Shown: positions 27,140 through 36,430, counted from the stretch's first letter. The stretch: DNA of 64,000 nucleotides from JAWSVE01 sp033852115 (GCA_033852115.1 JAWSVE010000003.1:372001-436000); one strand, 5' to 3'. Program-made: numbers and translations. The notes: generated by a model not told the origin, from the sequence alone.

Positions 27140-28564
27140 TTAGGTCAGACTGCTGGGGTTGTCCGCTCGCGCACCTTGATTTAATGACGTTGTAGCTACA
27201 GCCACCTCAGCCAAGTCACGGTGCTGTAACGATGGGGTAATAACACGCTCTAACGACTGTATACTTTCCGCAAAAGACACCGATTCACTGAGACCTTGAC
27301 GAATAAAATTTCGTAAGTGAGGCATACGCTCAACGGCTGCATCGACTTCTAAATCAGCGCCTTTTGCATAAGCGCCAACGGCTAAAAGATCTTTGTTTTG
27401 TTGGTATAAGGATAAGAGCTGTTTGAATCGTTGCATTTGAGATAATTGATCACTCGACACAACATTAGGCATGACTCGGCTAACTGAGCGCTCCACATCA
27501 ATAGCGGGATAGATACCTTCGTCTGCGAGACGCCTAGACAGAACGATATGGCCATCAAGAATTGCACGTGCTGAATCAGCAATAGGGTCTTGTAAATCAT
27601 CACCTTCTGTCAAAACGGTATAAAATGCCGTTATTGAGCCACCCCCCTTCTCCGCATTGCCCGCTCGCTCAACTAATTGCGGTATTTTCGCGAAAACACT
27701 AGGAGGATAGCCCTTGGTCGCTGGCGGCTCACCAACGGCCAATGAAATTTCCCTCTGTGCTTGTGCGAAACGCGTTAGCGAATCCATGAGCAATAAAACA
27801 TTCAACCCTTGATCGCGATAATATTCTGCAATACGTGTTGCCAAGTAAGACGCTCGAAGCCGCATAAGCGGAACATCATCAGCGGGCGAAGCAACAACAA
27901 CGGCACGTCGTAATCCATCCGGGCCGAGTACGTGATCAATAAACTCTTTAACCTCTCTGCCTCGCTCACCGATTAAGCCAACCACTACAATATCCGCCGT
28001 CGTGTATTTAGTCATCATGCCTAATAGCACACTCTTGCCGACTCCACTCCCGGCGAACAATCCAAGCCGCTGGCCACGACCTACTGTAAGTAAGGCATTA
28101 ATGGCTTGGATACCAACATCTAACGGTTGCTCAATTGGATGCCGTTTGAGCGGGTTAATGGTTTCTCCCGACATTGGTAAAAAATCGTTACCCAAAAAGC
28201 TGGTCTTTCCATCAAGCGGCTTACATAAACCATTAACAACCCTACCCAGCGCTTCTGGACCAATATTCACACCGCCATGAGAGGGAACGGGTACAACACG
28301 CGCGCCAGGTTCTACACCACTGATATTGTCAATCGGCATGAGATAGATTTTATCGTCAGCAAAGCCGACTACCTCAGCCTCAATACGCTGATTATTGGTT
28401 AGTACTTCACATTGATCGCCGACGGACGCTCGCAGCCCGACAGCTTCTAACGTCATACCGATTGAACGAGTAAGGAAACCTTCGGCTTGAGGTTGAATCG
28501 TCGGCGTCCGTCGAAGTCGGTAAGGGTTTAATCGAGAAGCTAAAGGCTCAAAAGTCTCAGTCAT
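27140..28564 (-). CDS. fliI: FliI, flagellar export ATPase
   Basis: FliI energises substrate unfolding at the flagellar export gate. The Walker A motif is RLGLFAGSGVGKSVLLGMM (about residues 175-193), Walker B is in VLLLMDSLTRFAQAQREI, and GEPPATKGYPPSVFAKIPQLVERAG is diagnostic of FliI. The ATG at 28564 (474 residues, MTETFEPLASRLN) overlaps fliH by 8 bases and gives the family length. The open frame to 28663 would run deep into fliH. Confidence 0.97.
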   Translation of the reverse strand: MTETFEPLASRLNPYRLRRTPTIQPQAEGFLTRSIGMTLEAVGLRASVGDQCEVLTNNQRIEAEVVGFADDKIYLMPIDNISGVEPGARVVPVPSHGGVNIGPEALGRVVNGLCKPLDGKTSFLGNDFLPMSGETINPLKRHPIEQPLDVGIQAINALLTVGRGQRLGLFAGSGVGKSVLLGMMTKYTTADIVVVGLIGERGREVKEFIDHVLGPDGLRRAVVVASPADDVPLMRLRASYLATRIAEYYRDQGLNVLLLMDSLTRFAQAQREISLAVGEPPATKGYPPSVFAKIPQLVERAGNAEKGGGSITAFYTVLTEGDDLQDPIADSARAILDGHIVLSRRLADEGIYPAIDVERSVSRVMPNVVSSDQLSQMQRFKQLLSLYQQNKDLLAVGAYAKGADLEVDAAVERMPHLRNFIRQGLSESVSFAESIQSLERVITPSLQHRDLAEVAVATTSLNQGARADNPSSLT

Positions 28565-29531
28565 TATTTTCCTGTGGATCCTGTAAAGAGTTACTTGGTT
28601 GCTTGCCTGATGACTCATCGGAAGTACTGGGCGTCGCCCCGTTTGGTGACTCGACAAAGTCACTCTGAAGCCTATCTGAGGCTGTGTCTACAGAAGCCTC
28701 GGCTGAACGAGAAACACCAGGTTCAGCGTGATTGTTTTCCTCCCCATCTACTGAGCTGTTTTGGTCGCTATCATCATCAACATCGCTGACGAGTTCGCCA
28801 TGGATAAATTGATCACATAGTGTTTGCAGCCGCGATTCAACGGAAAAGTCGATCACGCTTTGCTTCGTCTCAATGCGAACACCACTAGCGAGTAATTCCG
28901 AATCCGGCACGACTTTCCAGCCTGCGCCTCGCTCTTCGATATAATCTTCTACCAAAGCAACATCATCGGGGTTGAGAAACAGTTTTACATTGTCAGCACC
29001 GGTCGGAAGGTAACTAATAGCCTCTTTAACTAGCGCCAACACGTGCGTAGTATCTGAATGTAACTCTCGTTGAACGACCGCTTTCGTTAGCTGACAAACA
29101 CTGTCTAGGATGATGCGTTGGAGTTGTTGCGTGTGAGACTCACAAGGTTCGAGCAATGCGGCTAGCAAACCCTCTAGTTGCTGGCTTTGACTATCAAGGA
29201 TCTCTCGGTATTCTTCCAGTGCTTGACGCTTCCCGGACTCATAACCTTCGTTGTGACCTTTATCGAAGCCGGCCTTGTTGCCTTCTTTAAACCCTTCCTG
29301 GTAGGCATTCTCAGAAATTTCTTTAATCTGTTCTGCCGTTAACGGCGCTACATCTTCGACTTCCTCGCCCACCACCTCGTGCTTTGCCCGTTTCGCGGCG
29401 TCTCGACGGAGGCGATCTTCACGTTCGGCGCTTTGTAACACCCGCTCTGGGTTTTCAATTTCGGGGATTTGCCACGAACTATACTCTTCTAGCTCATCGG
29501 ATGAGATTCTATTACCAGGTGGAGCTGCCAT
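28557..29531 (-). CDS. fliH: FliH, FliI regulator and export-apparatus linker
   Basis: FliH inhibits FliI and links it to the C-ring. The conserved central part shows the glycine-repeat stretch AYQEGFKEGNKAGFDKGHNEG (GxxxG repeats at about residues 95-120) followed by a coiled coil. The C-terminal half (QLTKAVVQRELHSDTTHVLALVKEAISYLP...VKLFLNPDDVALVE...GAGWKVVPDSELLASGVRIET) matches FliH. An extra acidic, Ser/Asn-rich tail of about 75 residues makes it 324 residues, longer than usual. Confidence 0.95.
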   Translation of the reverse strand: MAAPPGNRISSDELEEYSSWQIPEIENPERVLQSAEREDRLRRDAAKRAKHEVVGEEVEDVAPLTAEQIKEISENAYQEGFKEGNKAGFDKGHNEGYESGKRQALEEYREILDSQSQQLEGLLAALLEPCESHTQQLQRIILDSVCQLTKAVVQRELHSDTTHVLALVKEAISYLPTGADNVKLFLNPDDVALVEDYIEERGAGWKVVPDSELLASGVRIETKQSVIDFSVESRLQTLCDQFIHGELVSDVDDDSDQNSSVDGEENNHAEPGVSRSAEASVDTASDRLQSDFVESPNGATPSTSDESSGKQPSNSLQDPQENND

Positions 29532-29555
29532 GATGCGTTTATCTCAACCTTGTTG

Positions 29556-30623
29556 CTACACCATTTGCTCGCTACTGCCACCCAGCATAATTTCACCGGA
29601 GTCAGCCATGCGTCGAGCAATGGTAAGGATTTCTTTTTGTGCGCCTTCCACTTCAGATAGACGAACAGGCCCTTTAGCTTCAAGGTCGTCTTTAAGTAGT
29701 TCACCGGCACGTTTAGACATGTTCTTGAATATTTTTTCTTGCAACTCATCGTCCGCACCTTTAAGCGCAAGAATAAGAACCTCTGAAGAGACCTCGCGCA
29801 GCAGCGCTTGGATAGCTCGATCATCAACCTCTCGAAGATTATCAAACACAAACATCAGGTCTTGGATCTGCACACCCATATCTTCATCAATGTCTTTAAT
29901 CGCATCCATCAATTCAGCTTCAACCGTACTATCTAAGAAGTTCATGATATCTGCGGCAACTTTGTATCCGCCAATATCTTTGGTTTGCGAGCCTGATCCG
30001 CCGGAGAACTGTTTCTCTAGAATATGATTGAGTTCTTGAAGTGCATTCGGCTGTACCGTATCTAACGCAGCCACCCGCATCATAATATCGAGGCGAGTTT
30101 TCTCGTTGAAAAAATTAAGTACTTCAGCAGACTGGTCTGGATCGAGGTAGGCAATGACAATAGCTTGAATCTGCGGGTGCTCATTGCGAATAATATCCGC
30201 AACTGACCGTGGTTCCATCCACTTCAGGGTGTCTAAGCCAGTGGTATTCCCGCCCAAGAGAATCCTGTCGATGAGTCCATTGGCTTTATCCTCGCCAAGC
30301 GCGGTAACCAACATATTACGGATGTAACTATCGGCACCCATACCCAAACCGGTGAGTTCCCGAACTTCGTCCAGAAAATTATTGAGTACGTGTTCAACCT
30401 CGTGTTGTTGCACATTGTTCAGATGTGACATCGCCAAACCGAGGCGCTGAACTTCTTTTGGCCCCATGTGCTTTAAGATTTCAGCAGCATCCATTTCCCC
30501 TAGGGTCATAAGCAATACAGCAGCCTGATCAAGTTTTGATAACTTCACCACTGGCTGATCAGATTTTTGCTCTTCGTTGGCTTTTATTCCCGGTCCATCC
30601 CGGTTGGCCTTTACTTTTGCCAT
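29556..30623 (-). CDS. fliG: FliG, motor switch protein
   Basis: FliG sits on the MS ring and interacts with the stator to make torque. The product is 355 residues. The N-terminal domain (KLDQAAVLLMTLGEMDAAEILKHMGPKEVQRLG), the EHPQ motif (IIRNEHPQIQAIVIAYLDP) and the C-terminal charged torque helix (DDRAIQALLREV, GADDELQEKIFKNMSKRAGELLKDDLEAKGPVRLSEVE) are all intact. It lies 10 bases after fliF. Confidence 0.98.
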   Translation of the reverse strand: MAKVKANRDGPGIKANEEQKSDQPVVKLSKLDQAAVLLMTLGEMDAAEILKHMGPKEVQRLGLAMSHLNNVQQHEVEHVLNNFLDEVRELTGLGMGADSYIRNMLVTALGEDKANGLIDRILLGGNTTGLDTLKWMEPRSVADIIRNEHPQIQAIVIAYLDPDQSAEVLNFFNEKTRLDIMMRVAALDTVQPNALQELNHILEKQFSGGSGSQTKDIGGYKVAADIMNFLDSTVEAELMDAIKDIDEDMGVQIQDLMFVFDNLREVDDRAIQALLREVSSEVLILALKGADDELQEKIFKNMSKRAGELLKDDLEAKGPVRLSEVEGAQKEILTIARRMADSGEIMLGGSSEQMV

Positions 30624-30633
30624 ACTCTGCTAC

Positions 30634-32346
30634 CTACTCGTCAACCGCAGCCCAGCGCTTCACTACCTGCGCCACTCGACCTGGGTCCTCTGCAATTAAT
30701 CCTTTGACCATGTTAAGACGCTGCTCGTACCCTTGATCGGGATTTGGCAAGCTCAAAGAGCCACCGCCAGAGAGCGTTACTGTTTCATCCGACAAAGTAT
30801 CAAAAGAATCCAAACCGGCCGCTTCCAAAGCCGCCATTTCTGATGCTTCATCCATTTCTTTTGCATGCAATCCAGAGGCTGCCAAACTCTTCAGTACTGG
30901 TCTAAGTAAACCAAATAGCAGCGCGATAATAATTAAGACTCCGGCTGCTTGTTTTAGCGTAGTTTTGAACCAAGGCTGCTCCCAAATTTCTAGCGGTTCG
31001 ACCTCACCAAACTCAAAGGACCTATCGGCCAAAAAAGGTGTATTAATAATATTCACACTGTCGCCTCGGGCTGCAGAAAAACCAACAGCATCGCGAACCA
31101 GCACTTCAAGGCGTTCCAGTTCAGCTTGACTCCATGGTTCGCGAACTTCTTCCTGAGTTTCTGGGTTTACGCTTACCTTATCATCTATCACTACGGCGAC
31201 TGAAAGACGCTTTAGTCTGCCAACTTGGTGTTTGGTATAACTAACTGTCCGATCCAGTTCGTAATTTCTCGTCGCCTGACTTCGGGTGTTGCCGCTAACC
31301 GCACCAGTATTTTCAGTGGCTTGACCTCCGGCCTGTTCTGGGGCTTGTGCGGCGCCAGGTGGTTGATTCGTCAACGCTCCCGGTATCCCTGCAGCCGCGC
31401 CGCCGCTTGCACGAGATTCTTCTAGCGTTTGTTCAGATCGCATCGCCGGCAAATCGGGGTTATAGGTTTCTGCCGCTTGTTCAACTTCTGTGAAATCGAC
31501 CTCTGCGCTGACTTCCGCTCGGTATTTATCGCCACCGACAACTGGCGACAAAATACTGTTCACCCGCGTGGTGTAATCTTTCTCAAGTTTACGCGTATAG
31601 TCTCGTTGCTTTTGCGCCATGCTAAATTCAGGGTCTTCCGTCTCCGCTGTAAATAGTTGCCCCTTTTGATCAACGACAGTGACGTTCTCCAATTTTAGTT
31701 CGTTGATACTCGACGCAACCAAATTCGCAATACCTTGAACTTGTTGAGAGCTTAAGCTTCTACCTGGAAACAGCTCTATAAATACGGAAGCACGTGGTTC
31801 GCGGGTATCACGAACAAAAACAGAGGTTTTTGGAATTGCCAAATGGACGCGAGCCTGCCTAACACTCCGAATACTGGTAATCGTTCGCGCTAATTCGCCT
31901 TCCAAGCTACGACGATACCGCGCATTTTCCATAAACTGACTGCTACCCAGCGGTTGCTCTTTATCGAGTAATTCAAATCCCACCGATTTGTCACCAGTGA
32001 TTCCCGCTTCAGCCAACTTGAGCCGCGCTTTGTTAATGTCTTTTGCGTCAACGAGCAATGTGCCTGTATTAGGGTCGACCTTGTAACGGATATCATTCGT
32101 ATCAAATATTTGTACGACTTCGGCGGAATCCAATCTCTCTAAGCTGCCATACAGCGGGCGAAACTCTTCCTCCTGGGTCCACATGACAACGGCGAACCCA
32201 ATCGCCACACTGACAGCAAGGCCAACCATGAGCCCGGCTTGTCTTAGCAAGTTGAGATTATTAAACCCTTCGATCAGATCATTGCTGGAACGTGTTGAAC
32301 CGCCAATGGAGCCGCCGCCATCTAGATCGTCTACTGCTTCTGCCAT
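30634..32346 (-). CDS. fliF: FliF, MS-ring protein
   Basis: FliF builds the MS ring in the inner membrane, the base of the flagellum. Two membrane helices bracket the periplasmic part, at about residues 35-55 and 445-470. The YscJ-type ring domain (EFRPLYGSLERLDSAEVVQIFDTNDIRYKVD, ARVHLAIPKTSVFVRD) is followed by the C-terminal FliF part with a Gly/Ala/Pro-rich loop. The FliG-binding tail ends ...IAEDPGRVAQVVKRWAAVDE. Length 570 is normal. It lies 60 bases after fliE. Confidence 0.98.
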   Translation of the reverse strand: MAEAVDDLDGGGSIGGSTRSSNDLIEGFNNLNLLRQAGLMVGLAVSVAIGFAVVMWTQEEEFRPLYGSLERLDSAEVVQIFDTNDIRYKVDPNTGTLLVDAKDINKARLKLAEAGITGDKSVGFELLDKEQPLGSSQFMENARYRRSLEGELARTITSIRSVRQARVHLAIPKTSVFVRDTREPRASVFIELFPGRSLSSQQVQGIANLVASSINELKLENVTVVDQKGQLFTAETEDPEFSMAQKQRDYTRKLEKDYTTRVNSILSPVVGGDKYRAEVSAEVDFTEVEQAAETYNPDLPAMRSEQTLEESRASGGAAAGIPGALTNQPPGAAQAPEQAGGQATENTGAVSGNTRSQATRNYELDRTVSYTKHQVGRLKRLSVAVVIDDKVSVNPETQEEVREPWSQAELERLEVLVRDAVGFSAARGDSVNIINTPFLADRSFEFGEVEPLEIWEQPWFKTTLKQAAGVLIIIALLFGLLRPVLKSLAASGLHAKEMDEASEMAALEAAGLDSFDTLSDETVTLSGGGSLSLPNPDQGYEQRLNMVKGLIAEDPGRVAQVVKRWAAVDE

Positions 32347-32406
32347 AGTATTGATGTCTCAGTGTTACTGTGTATACCGGTCTTAGACCTTGATATTTTT
32401 GGCTAT

Positions 32407-32790
32407 TTAAATTGGCATGTTCATCACATCACGGTACGCTTCAACCAGCTTGTTACGCACCTGGACCATTGCCTGAAAAGATACACTGGATTTTTGTGCT
32501 GCGATCATCACTTCCGTAATGTCTACAGTCGGATCACCTTGCTCATAGGCTTTCGCCAAACTGGCTGAGGCTTGCTGTGTATCGTTAACCTTGTCTATCG
32601 CATTTGACATAATTTCACCAAAGCCTGTTTTGTTGACTGGCTCTGGTTTTCCAACCAAGGATTGGTAAGCATTGTTGGCTGCCGTTACATCCTTGGAGGC
32701 CATGCCATCTTGGCGCCCAAGAGCCTGGGTTTGAGATTTAATTGATCTCATTTCGGTGAGGAAGCGATTGATATCAATACGATCTGTCAT
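32407..32790 (-). CDS. fliE: FliE, MS ring-rod junction protein
   Basis: FliE joins the MS ring to the rod. The 127-residue product has the conserved C-terminal FliE domain: FGEIMSNAIDKVNDTQQASASLAKAYEQGD, VDITEVMIAAQKSSVSFQAMVQVRNKLVEAYRDVMNMPI. It starts the fliEFGHIJ operon and has a sigma-54 box about 105 bases upstream. Confidence 0.97.
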   Translation of the reverse strand: MTDRIDINRFLTEMRSIKSQTQALGRQDGMASKDVTAANNAYQSLVGKPEPVNKTGFGEIMSNAIDKVNDTQQASASLAKAYEQGDPTVDITEVMIAAQKSSVSFQAMVQVRNKLVEAYRDVMNMPI

Positions 32791-32896
32791 GGGCTTGCCT
32801 TTAGTTACGGTGTTAACTCAATCGAAACACGCGTGCTTCTTGAAACTCGCCAAAAATTTGGCTTATTCGACAAAAAAGCATCAGCAAACGGTAATC

Positions 32897-32912
32897 TGCA
32901 CAAAGTGGGCCA
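32897..32912 (-). promoter_or_regulatory. Sigma-54 promoter for the fliE operon
   Basis: The minus strand reads TGGCCCA-CTTT-GTGCA, with exact GG-N10-GC spacing. The predicted start is about 95 bases before the fliE ATG. In Pseudomonas and Vibrio the fliE operon depends on sigma-54 and FleR/FlrC. The upstream end of the box overlaps a perfect inverted repeat. Confidence 0.6.
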
Positions 32913-32941
32913 AGACTTGCCGCTAAGGCGGCAAGTCTTGG
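32910..32941. repeat. Perfect 14-bp inverted repeat abutting the fliE promoter
   Basis: CCAAGACTTGCCGC, a four-base TAAG loop, and its exact complement GCGGCAAGTCTTGG. No T tract follows on either strand, so it is not a standard terminator. It overlaps the outer end of the -24 element of the fliE sigma-54 box by three bases. Confidence 0.85.
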
Positions 32942-33084
32942 AAGATCGAAGAGTAACAAGTTAGTTGAAGCAAAGGCCTATAAGAACTTAGCGAAAGCCC
33001 CAGCCTATTAAGCTGAAGTCCAGTAAGGGCTAGAAATTTTGAATATGATAAGAGCGCGAAACCGTAAGGCAAATATAGGAACGA

Positions 33085-33108
33085 GCAAACTCGGCAACCC
33101 GAGTTTGC
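33085..33108. repeat. Perfect 10-bp stem-loop
   Basis: GCAAACTCGG, loop CAAC, CCGAGTTTGC. It lies 37 bases past the stop of the small ORF at 33146. A second, smaller hairpin (AAAGTCA-GAA-TGACTTT, 33116-33132) lies between. Neither has a strong T tract, so termination is possible but unproven. Confidence 0.65.
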
Positions 33109-33145
33109 GTCAAAGGAAAGTCAGAATGACTTTAAAATAAGTGAC

Positions 33146-33325
33146 TTATAATCCAAAGTCGTAATCGTTAAGCTCTCGCTGAAGCCGTAACTCTTCAAGC
33201 TTATTCTCAACCATACGACGGCTATCAATATCTTTCAACGATGTCAGTTCTTGCTCATCGTCTTCCATCTCTGTCCAATCATCTAAGTCCATGTTGTCAA
33301 ACTCACTGCTTGATTCACTGCTCAT
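33146..33325 (-). CDS. Small acidic protein (PA3496-like)
   Basis: A 59-residue ORF starting at an ATG (33325) with GAGGAA seven bases upstream. The first 30 residues are Ser/Asp/Glu-rich. The C-terminal part, SRRMVENKLEELRLQRELNDYDFGL, is a charged helix ending in a D-Y-D-F motif. This matches small proteins of the PA3496 type as I remember them, annotated as putative envelope-integrity proteins; I cannot verify that by search. It lies alone between flrC and the fliE promoter, with hairpins downstream. Confidence 0.7.
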   Translation of the reverse strand: MSSESSSEFDNMDLDDWTEMEDDEQELTSLKDIDSRRMVENKLEELRLQRELNDYDFGL

Positions 33326-33474
33326 ATCGGTATTCCTCTAAAACGATAATCACAACGATAATTAAAATGAACGTTAAAACTACTGGCTCGAATGGAGCGC
33401 TCTAATTTTGCGAAAAATAACCTCGACTTTTACTTTGGTCAAGTAGATTTTTAACAAATTTTTATGGCATTCAT

Positions 33475-33497
33475 CGTTTAAACAAACCGTTTAAACG
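33475..33497. repeat. Inverted repeat with two GTTTAAAC palindromes
   Basis: CGTTTAAAC, five bases, GTTTAAACG. Each arm is itself an 8-bp palindrome. It lies about 80 bases after the flrC stop, upstream of the small ORF. It could be an operator or a weak terminator; no U tract follows. Confidence 0.5.
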
Positions 33498-33574
33498 CAT
33501 AGAGGAATCGGAGGCAGCCGGCCCTAAAAAGGAGCATCTAATCCCCCCTAGGAACGGCGTGGCTCGAGAGGATA

Positions 33575-35125
33575 TTAAGTGAGATTTTTGACAGATTTAT
33601 TAACGTCAAGACCTTGGTCTTTTAGTCGTGCAATCTTATAACGAAGGGTGCGCGGGCTAATCCCTAGACGCTCGGCGGTTAGTTTTCGGCTACCACCGGC
33701 ATTCCGAATCGCATCGACAATGAGTTCAAATTCCTTTCGCTTGAGGTCATGGTTGAGGGCAATTGAATGACTCCCGACGCCACTATAAGAGTGACTTTCA
33801 GTGGCCATAGAGTCTTCATTTTTTTCCACCACCGCAGCGTCAAGCCCTGAACTGGCTTGAATGCTATTTGAGTGAATAGGCGGCCTAATATCCCCAAGTG
33901 TCGATGGTGCAGTCCCGACAATACCTTCGAGACCCAGGTCATTACTATGGATAGTATTCCCGGGCTGTAAAATGAGAGCTCGCTGCATGACATTGTCTAA
34001 TTCTCTGACATTTCCAGGCCAAGAATAAGACAGGAGAGTTTGCGCTGCCGAAGCCGTTAATGTTACATCGCGGCGGCATTGCTTACGTGCATGCTGCTGT
34101 AAAAGTCTTTCCGCGAGAGGCACAATATCTTCTGGCCGATCTCTTAAGGGCAACCATTGCATAGGCAAAACACTGAGACGGTAGTACAAGTCTTCCCTAA
34201 ATGATCCGTCGATGACAGCTTGCTGAAGATTGCGATTTGAAGTGGCTATTACGCGAACGTCCAAGGGAATGGTTTTACGCCCACCCAAACGCTCAACCTC
34301 ACGCTCCTGAAGTACACGTAGCAGCTTGGCTTGTAACCCCAGGTCCATTTCGGAAATTTCATCTAGAAGCAAAGTGCCGCCATTCGCCTGCTCAAATTTT
34401 CCAGGGGCGCTATTATGCGCACCGGTATAAGCACCTTTTTCATGCCCAAACAAAATGGCTTCCAACATACTTTCTGGAATCGCAGCACAGTTGATTGCCA
34501 CGAAGGGTTTATCGTGACGCGGTGACTGCTGGTGAACGTAGCGCGCCAGTACTTCTTTACCTGAACCAGACTCCCCAACAATGAGAACCGTGGAATCACT
34601 TTGCGCTACTCTTGATGCCAATTCCAGCAGCCTCTTGCTGGATGCGGATTGGGCTACCGGAGCATCTTGCTTGAACTCCACAGCGTCGCCAACGAAACGA
34701 TTCACCGCGTCGATAAGTAGCTGGGGCTCAAACGGCTTTACCAAATAATCAACCGCACCGTGACGCATCGCATCAACAGACTCGCCCACGCTGGCGTAAG
34801 CGGTAATGAGCATCATAGGTATGTGGGGGAAATCGCGTTTCACGACAGCCAATAGATCGTGACCTGTCATTTCCCCCATATTCACATCAGAAATTATCAT
34901 CGCTGGATGGGTGGACTTCGATAATTTCTCCAACGCATTCTCGGCGCTCGAAGCCGCCACCACGTTGAATTTTGCAAGCTCGAGTGTGTCTGACAGGGCT
35001 TCACGCAAGTTATCATCATCTTCAACAATCATAATCGTGAGTGGTGCCCGCTTGCCCTCGTTGTTCGCCGACGCGAAGCCCGAGGTTGGCTGCGCTGCTT
35101 CCATTTTTTCGATAGCTAATCCCAT
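33575..35125 (-). CDS. fleR: FlrC/FleR, sigma-54-dependent flagellar response regulator
   Basis: This is the class III flagellar activator, phosphorylated by the adjacent kinase. The receiver is at about residues 30-145, with EDDDN, phospho-Asp in IISDVNMGEMTG and Lys in YLVKPFEP. The AAA+ domain (about 165-400) has Walker A VGESGSGKEV and the sigma-54 contact loop in the GAYTGA form. The C-terminal Fis-type helix-turn-helix reads SRKLTAERLGISPRTLRYKIARLK. 516 residues is slightly long because of a linker before the HTH. ATG at 35125 is 19 bases after the kinase gene's stop. Confidence 0.96.
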   Translation of the reverse strand: MGLAIEKMEAAQPTSGFASANNEGKRAPLTIMIVEDDDNLREALSDTLELAKFNVVAASSAENALEKLSKSTHPAMIISDVNMGEMTGHDLLAVVKRDFPHIPMMLITAYASVGESVDAMRHGAVDYLVKPFEPQLLIDAVNRFVGDAVEFKQDAPVAQSASSKRLLELASRVAQSDSTVLIVGESGSGKEVLARYVHQQSPRHDKPFVAINCAAIPESMLEAILFGHEKGAYTGAHNSAPGKFEQANGGTLLLDEISEMDLGLQAKLLRVLQEREVERLGGRKTIPLDVRVIATSNRNLQQAVIDGSFREDLYYRLSVLPMQWLPLRDRPEDIVPLAERLLQQHARKQCRRDVTLTASAAQTLLSYSWPGNVRELDNVMQRALILQPGNTIHSNDLGLEGIVGTAPSTLGDIRPPIHSNSIQASSGLDAAVVEKNEDSMATESHSYSGVGSHSIALNHDLKRKEFELIVDAIRNAGGSRKLTAERLGISPRTLRYKIARLKDQGLDVNKSVKNLT

Positions 35126-35144
35126 GAATAATCTCTCACTTCAA

Positions 35145-36359
35145 TTACTTAGACGGATTTAAAAGCGGTACCGTCACTGTTGCCACAGCGCCACCCTTAT
35201 CACCGTTGTTCAAACTAAAAGTGCCACCATGCGCCTGAGCAACAGCTTTAACGACCGTTAAGCCAAGCCCAATACCTTGGGGTTTTGTGGTCACAAAGGT
35301 TTCGCAATCTTTCTCTAACACTTCCTGGCTAACACCCGGCCCGTTATCAATGACAGAAATAACGCAATCGCCAGCCGAGGCCGCTATCGTGATGTCGAGA
35401 TGGATGCGATGGCCTCCGGCTTGAATGGCATTATTGATTAAATTCATGAGCGCACTGACCAATACATCACGATTGCACTTAACCCATTTTTTGGCGCCGA
35501 CAAGCCCCCAATCGGCCGTCGCAAAGTGCTGTTGTAATATCGGTTCGGCCGCTTCATGAAGAAGCTGTAATAGTCCACCTAGATTTACTTGATCATTGAG
35601 GTTTAAGTCGCCTTTAACGAACAACAGCATATCCCTGACCTGCTGTTCCATATGGTGTAGACGCGATAACAACTTTTTGGCAAAAGAACGTCTTTGCTCA
35701 TCGTCAAGCATCTGGCTGTCTAAATGCCCTGCGTATAACAGCGCGGCTGATAAGGGTGTACGAATTTGATGCGCCAGCGCCGAGACCATTTTTCCCATCG
35801 AACTTAATCGCTCTTCTCGGCTAATTTTGGCCTGCAACTGACGGGTTTCGGTAAGGTCGGTTAAGAGAATGATTTGGCCATGATTCTGCAGTGAGCGTGT
35901 TGAAATCGAAATTTTTCGGCCCGACAATGTAGACACTTCATGACCGTCGTCTGAACGAGGAGCAAAGCTACTGGCGATAATCGATCGCCAGGAAACCCCC
36001 ATTAAGCATTTGCCGAGCAGTTCTTCTGCAACGGGATTAACCTGACTGACATTCCCTCGCGCATCTAATACAACCACCCCTCCTGGCAAAAAATCTAATA
36101 GGTTTTCAAATCTATCGGCTATATCATTTTTGTCCTGCAACGCTTGTTGATGTTTGTCTGAGCTGCGATTCAACTCGTCCGTAAGATGAGAGACTCGCTG
36201 TTCCAATTGTTGATAGGATTCGGTTAACTTCGCGGACAGCGACGTGAATTGTTCGAAGGCCACCTCTAGCTCGCTGTCTGATTCAGCGTTTAAGAGCGAA
36301 GCATTGATGTGGTCCGGTGCGGACTCAGTTGCTTTTGCAAATGCGACACTGCGTGTCAT
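35145..36359 (-). CDS. fleS: FlrB/FleS, flagellar sensor histidine kinase
   Basis: A soluble sensor kinase that phosphorylates FlrC. An N-terminal coiled coil (about residues 30-80) leads to a PAS domain (FENLLDFLPGGVVVLDARGNVSQVNPVAEELLG). HisKA has the phospho-His in VSALAHQIRTPLSAALLYAG. The HATPase domain has the N box LMNLINNAIQAGG, the G1 box VIDNGPGVS and a second Gly box GIGLGLTVVKAVAQAHGG. There are no membrane segments, so the signal is cytoplasmic, as in the family. It has its own sigma-54 box and leads into fleR. Confidence 0.96.
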   Translation of the reverse strand: MTRSVAFAKATESAPDHINASLLNAESDSELEVAFEQFTSLSAKLTESYQQLEQRVSHLTDELNRSSDKHQQALQDKNDIADRFENLLDFLPGGVVVLDARGNVSQVNPVAEELLGKCLMGVSWRSIIASSFAPRSDDGHEVSTLSGRKISISTRSLQNHGQIILLTDLTETRQLQAKISREERLSSMGKMVSALAHQIRTPLSAALLYAGHLDSQMLDDEQRRSFAKKLLSRLHHMEQQVRDMLLFVKGDLNLNDQVNLGGLLQLLHEAAEPILQQHFATADWGLVGAKKWVKCNRDVLVSALMNLINNAIQAGGHRIHLDITIAASAGDCVISVIDNGPGVSQEVLEKDCETFVTTKPQGIGLGLTVVKAVAQAHGGTFSLNNGDKGGAVATVTVPLLNPSK

Positions 36360-36430
36360 GCCTTACCTCTCTGTTAAAACAGTTTAGCCAGCGTCAAAGA
36401 GCCGCCGCCAAATGTGATTATCAGAGTTAT

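Noticed and set aside
28565..28663. Longer FliI start 33 codons upstream
   Set aside because: It runs into fliH and lacks conservation; the ATG at 28564 gives normal length and overlap.
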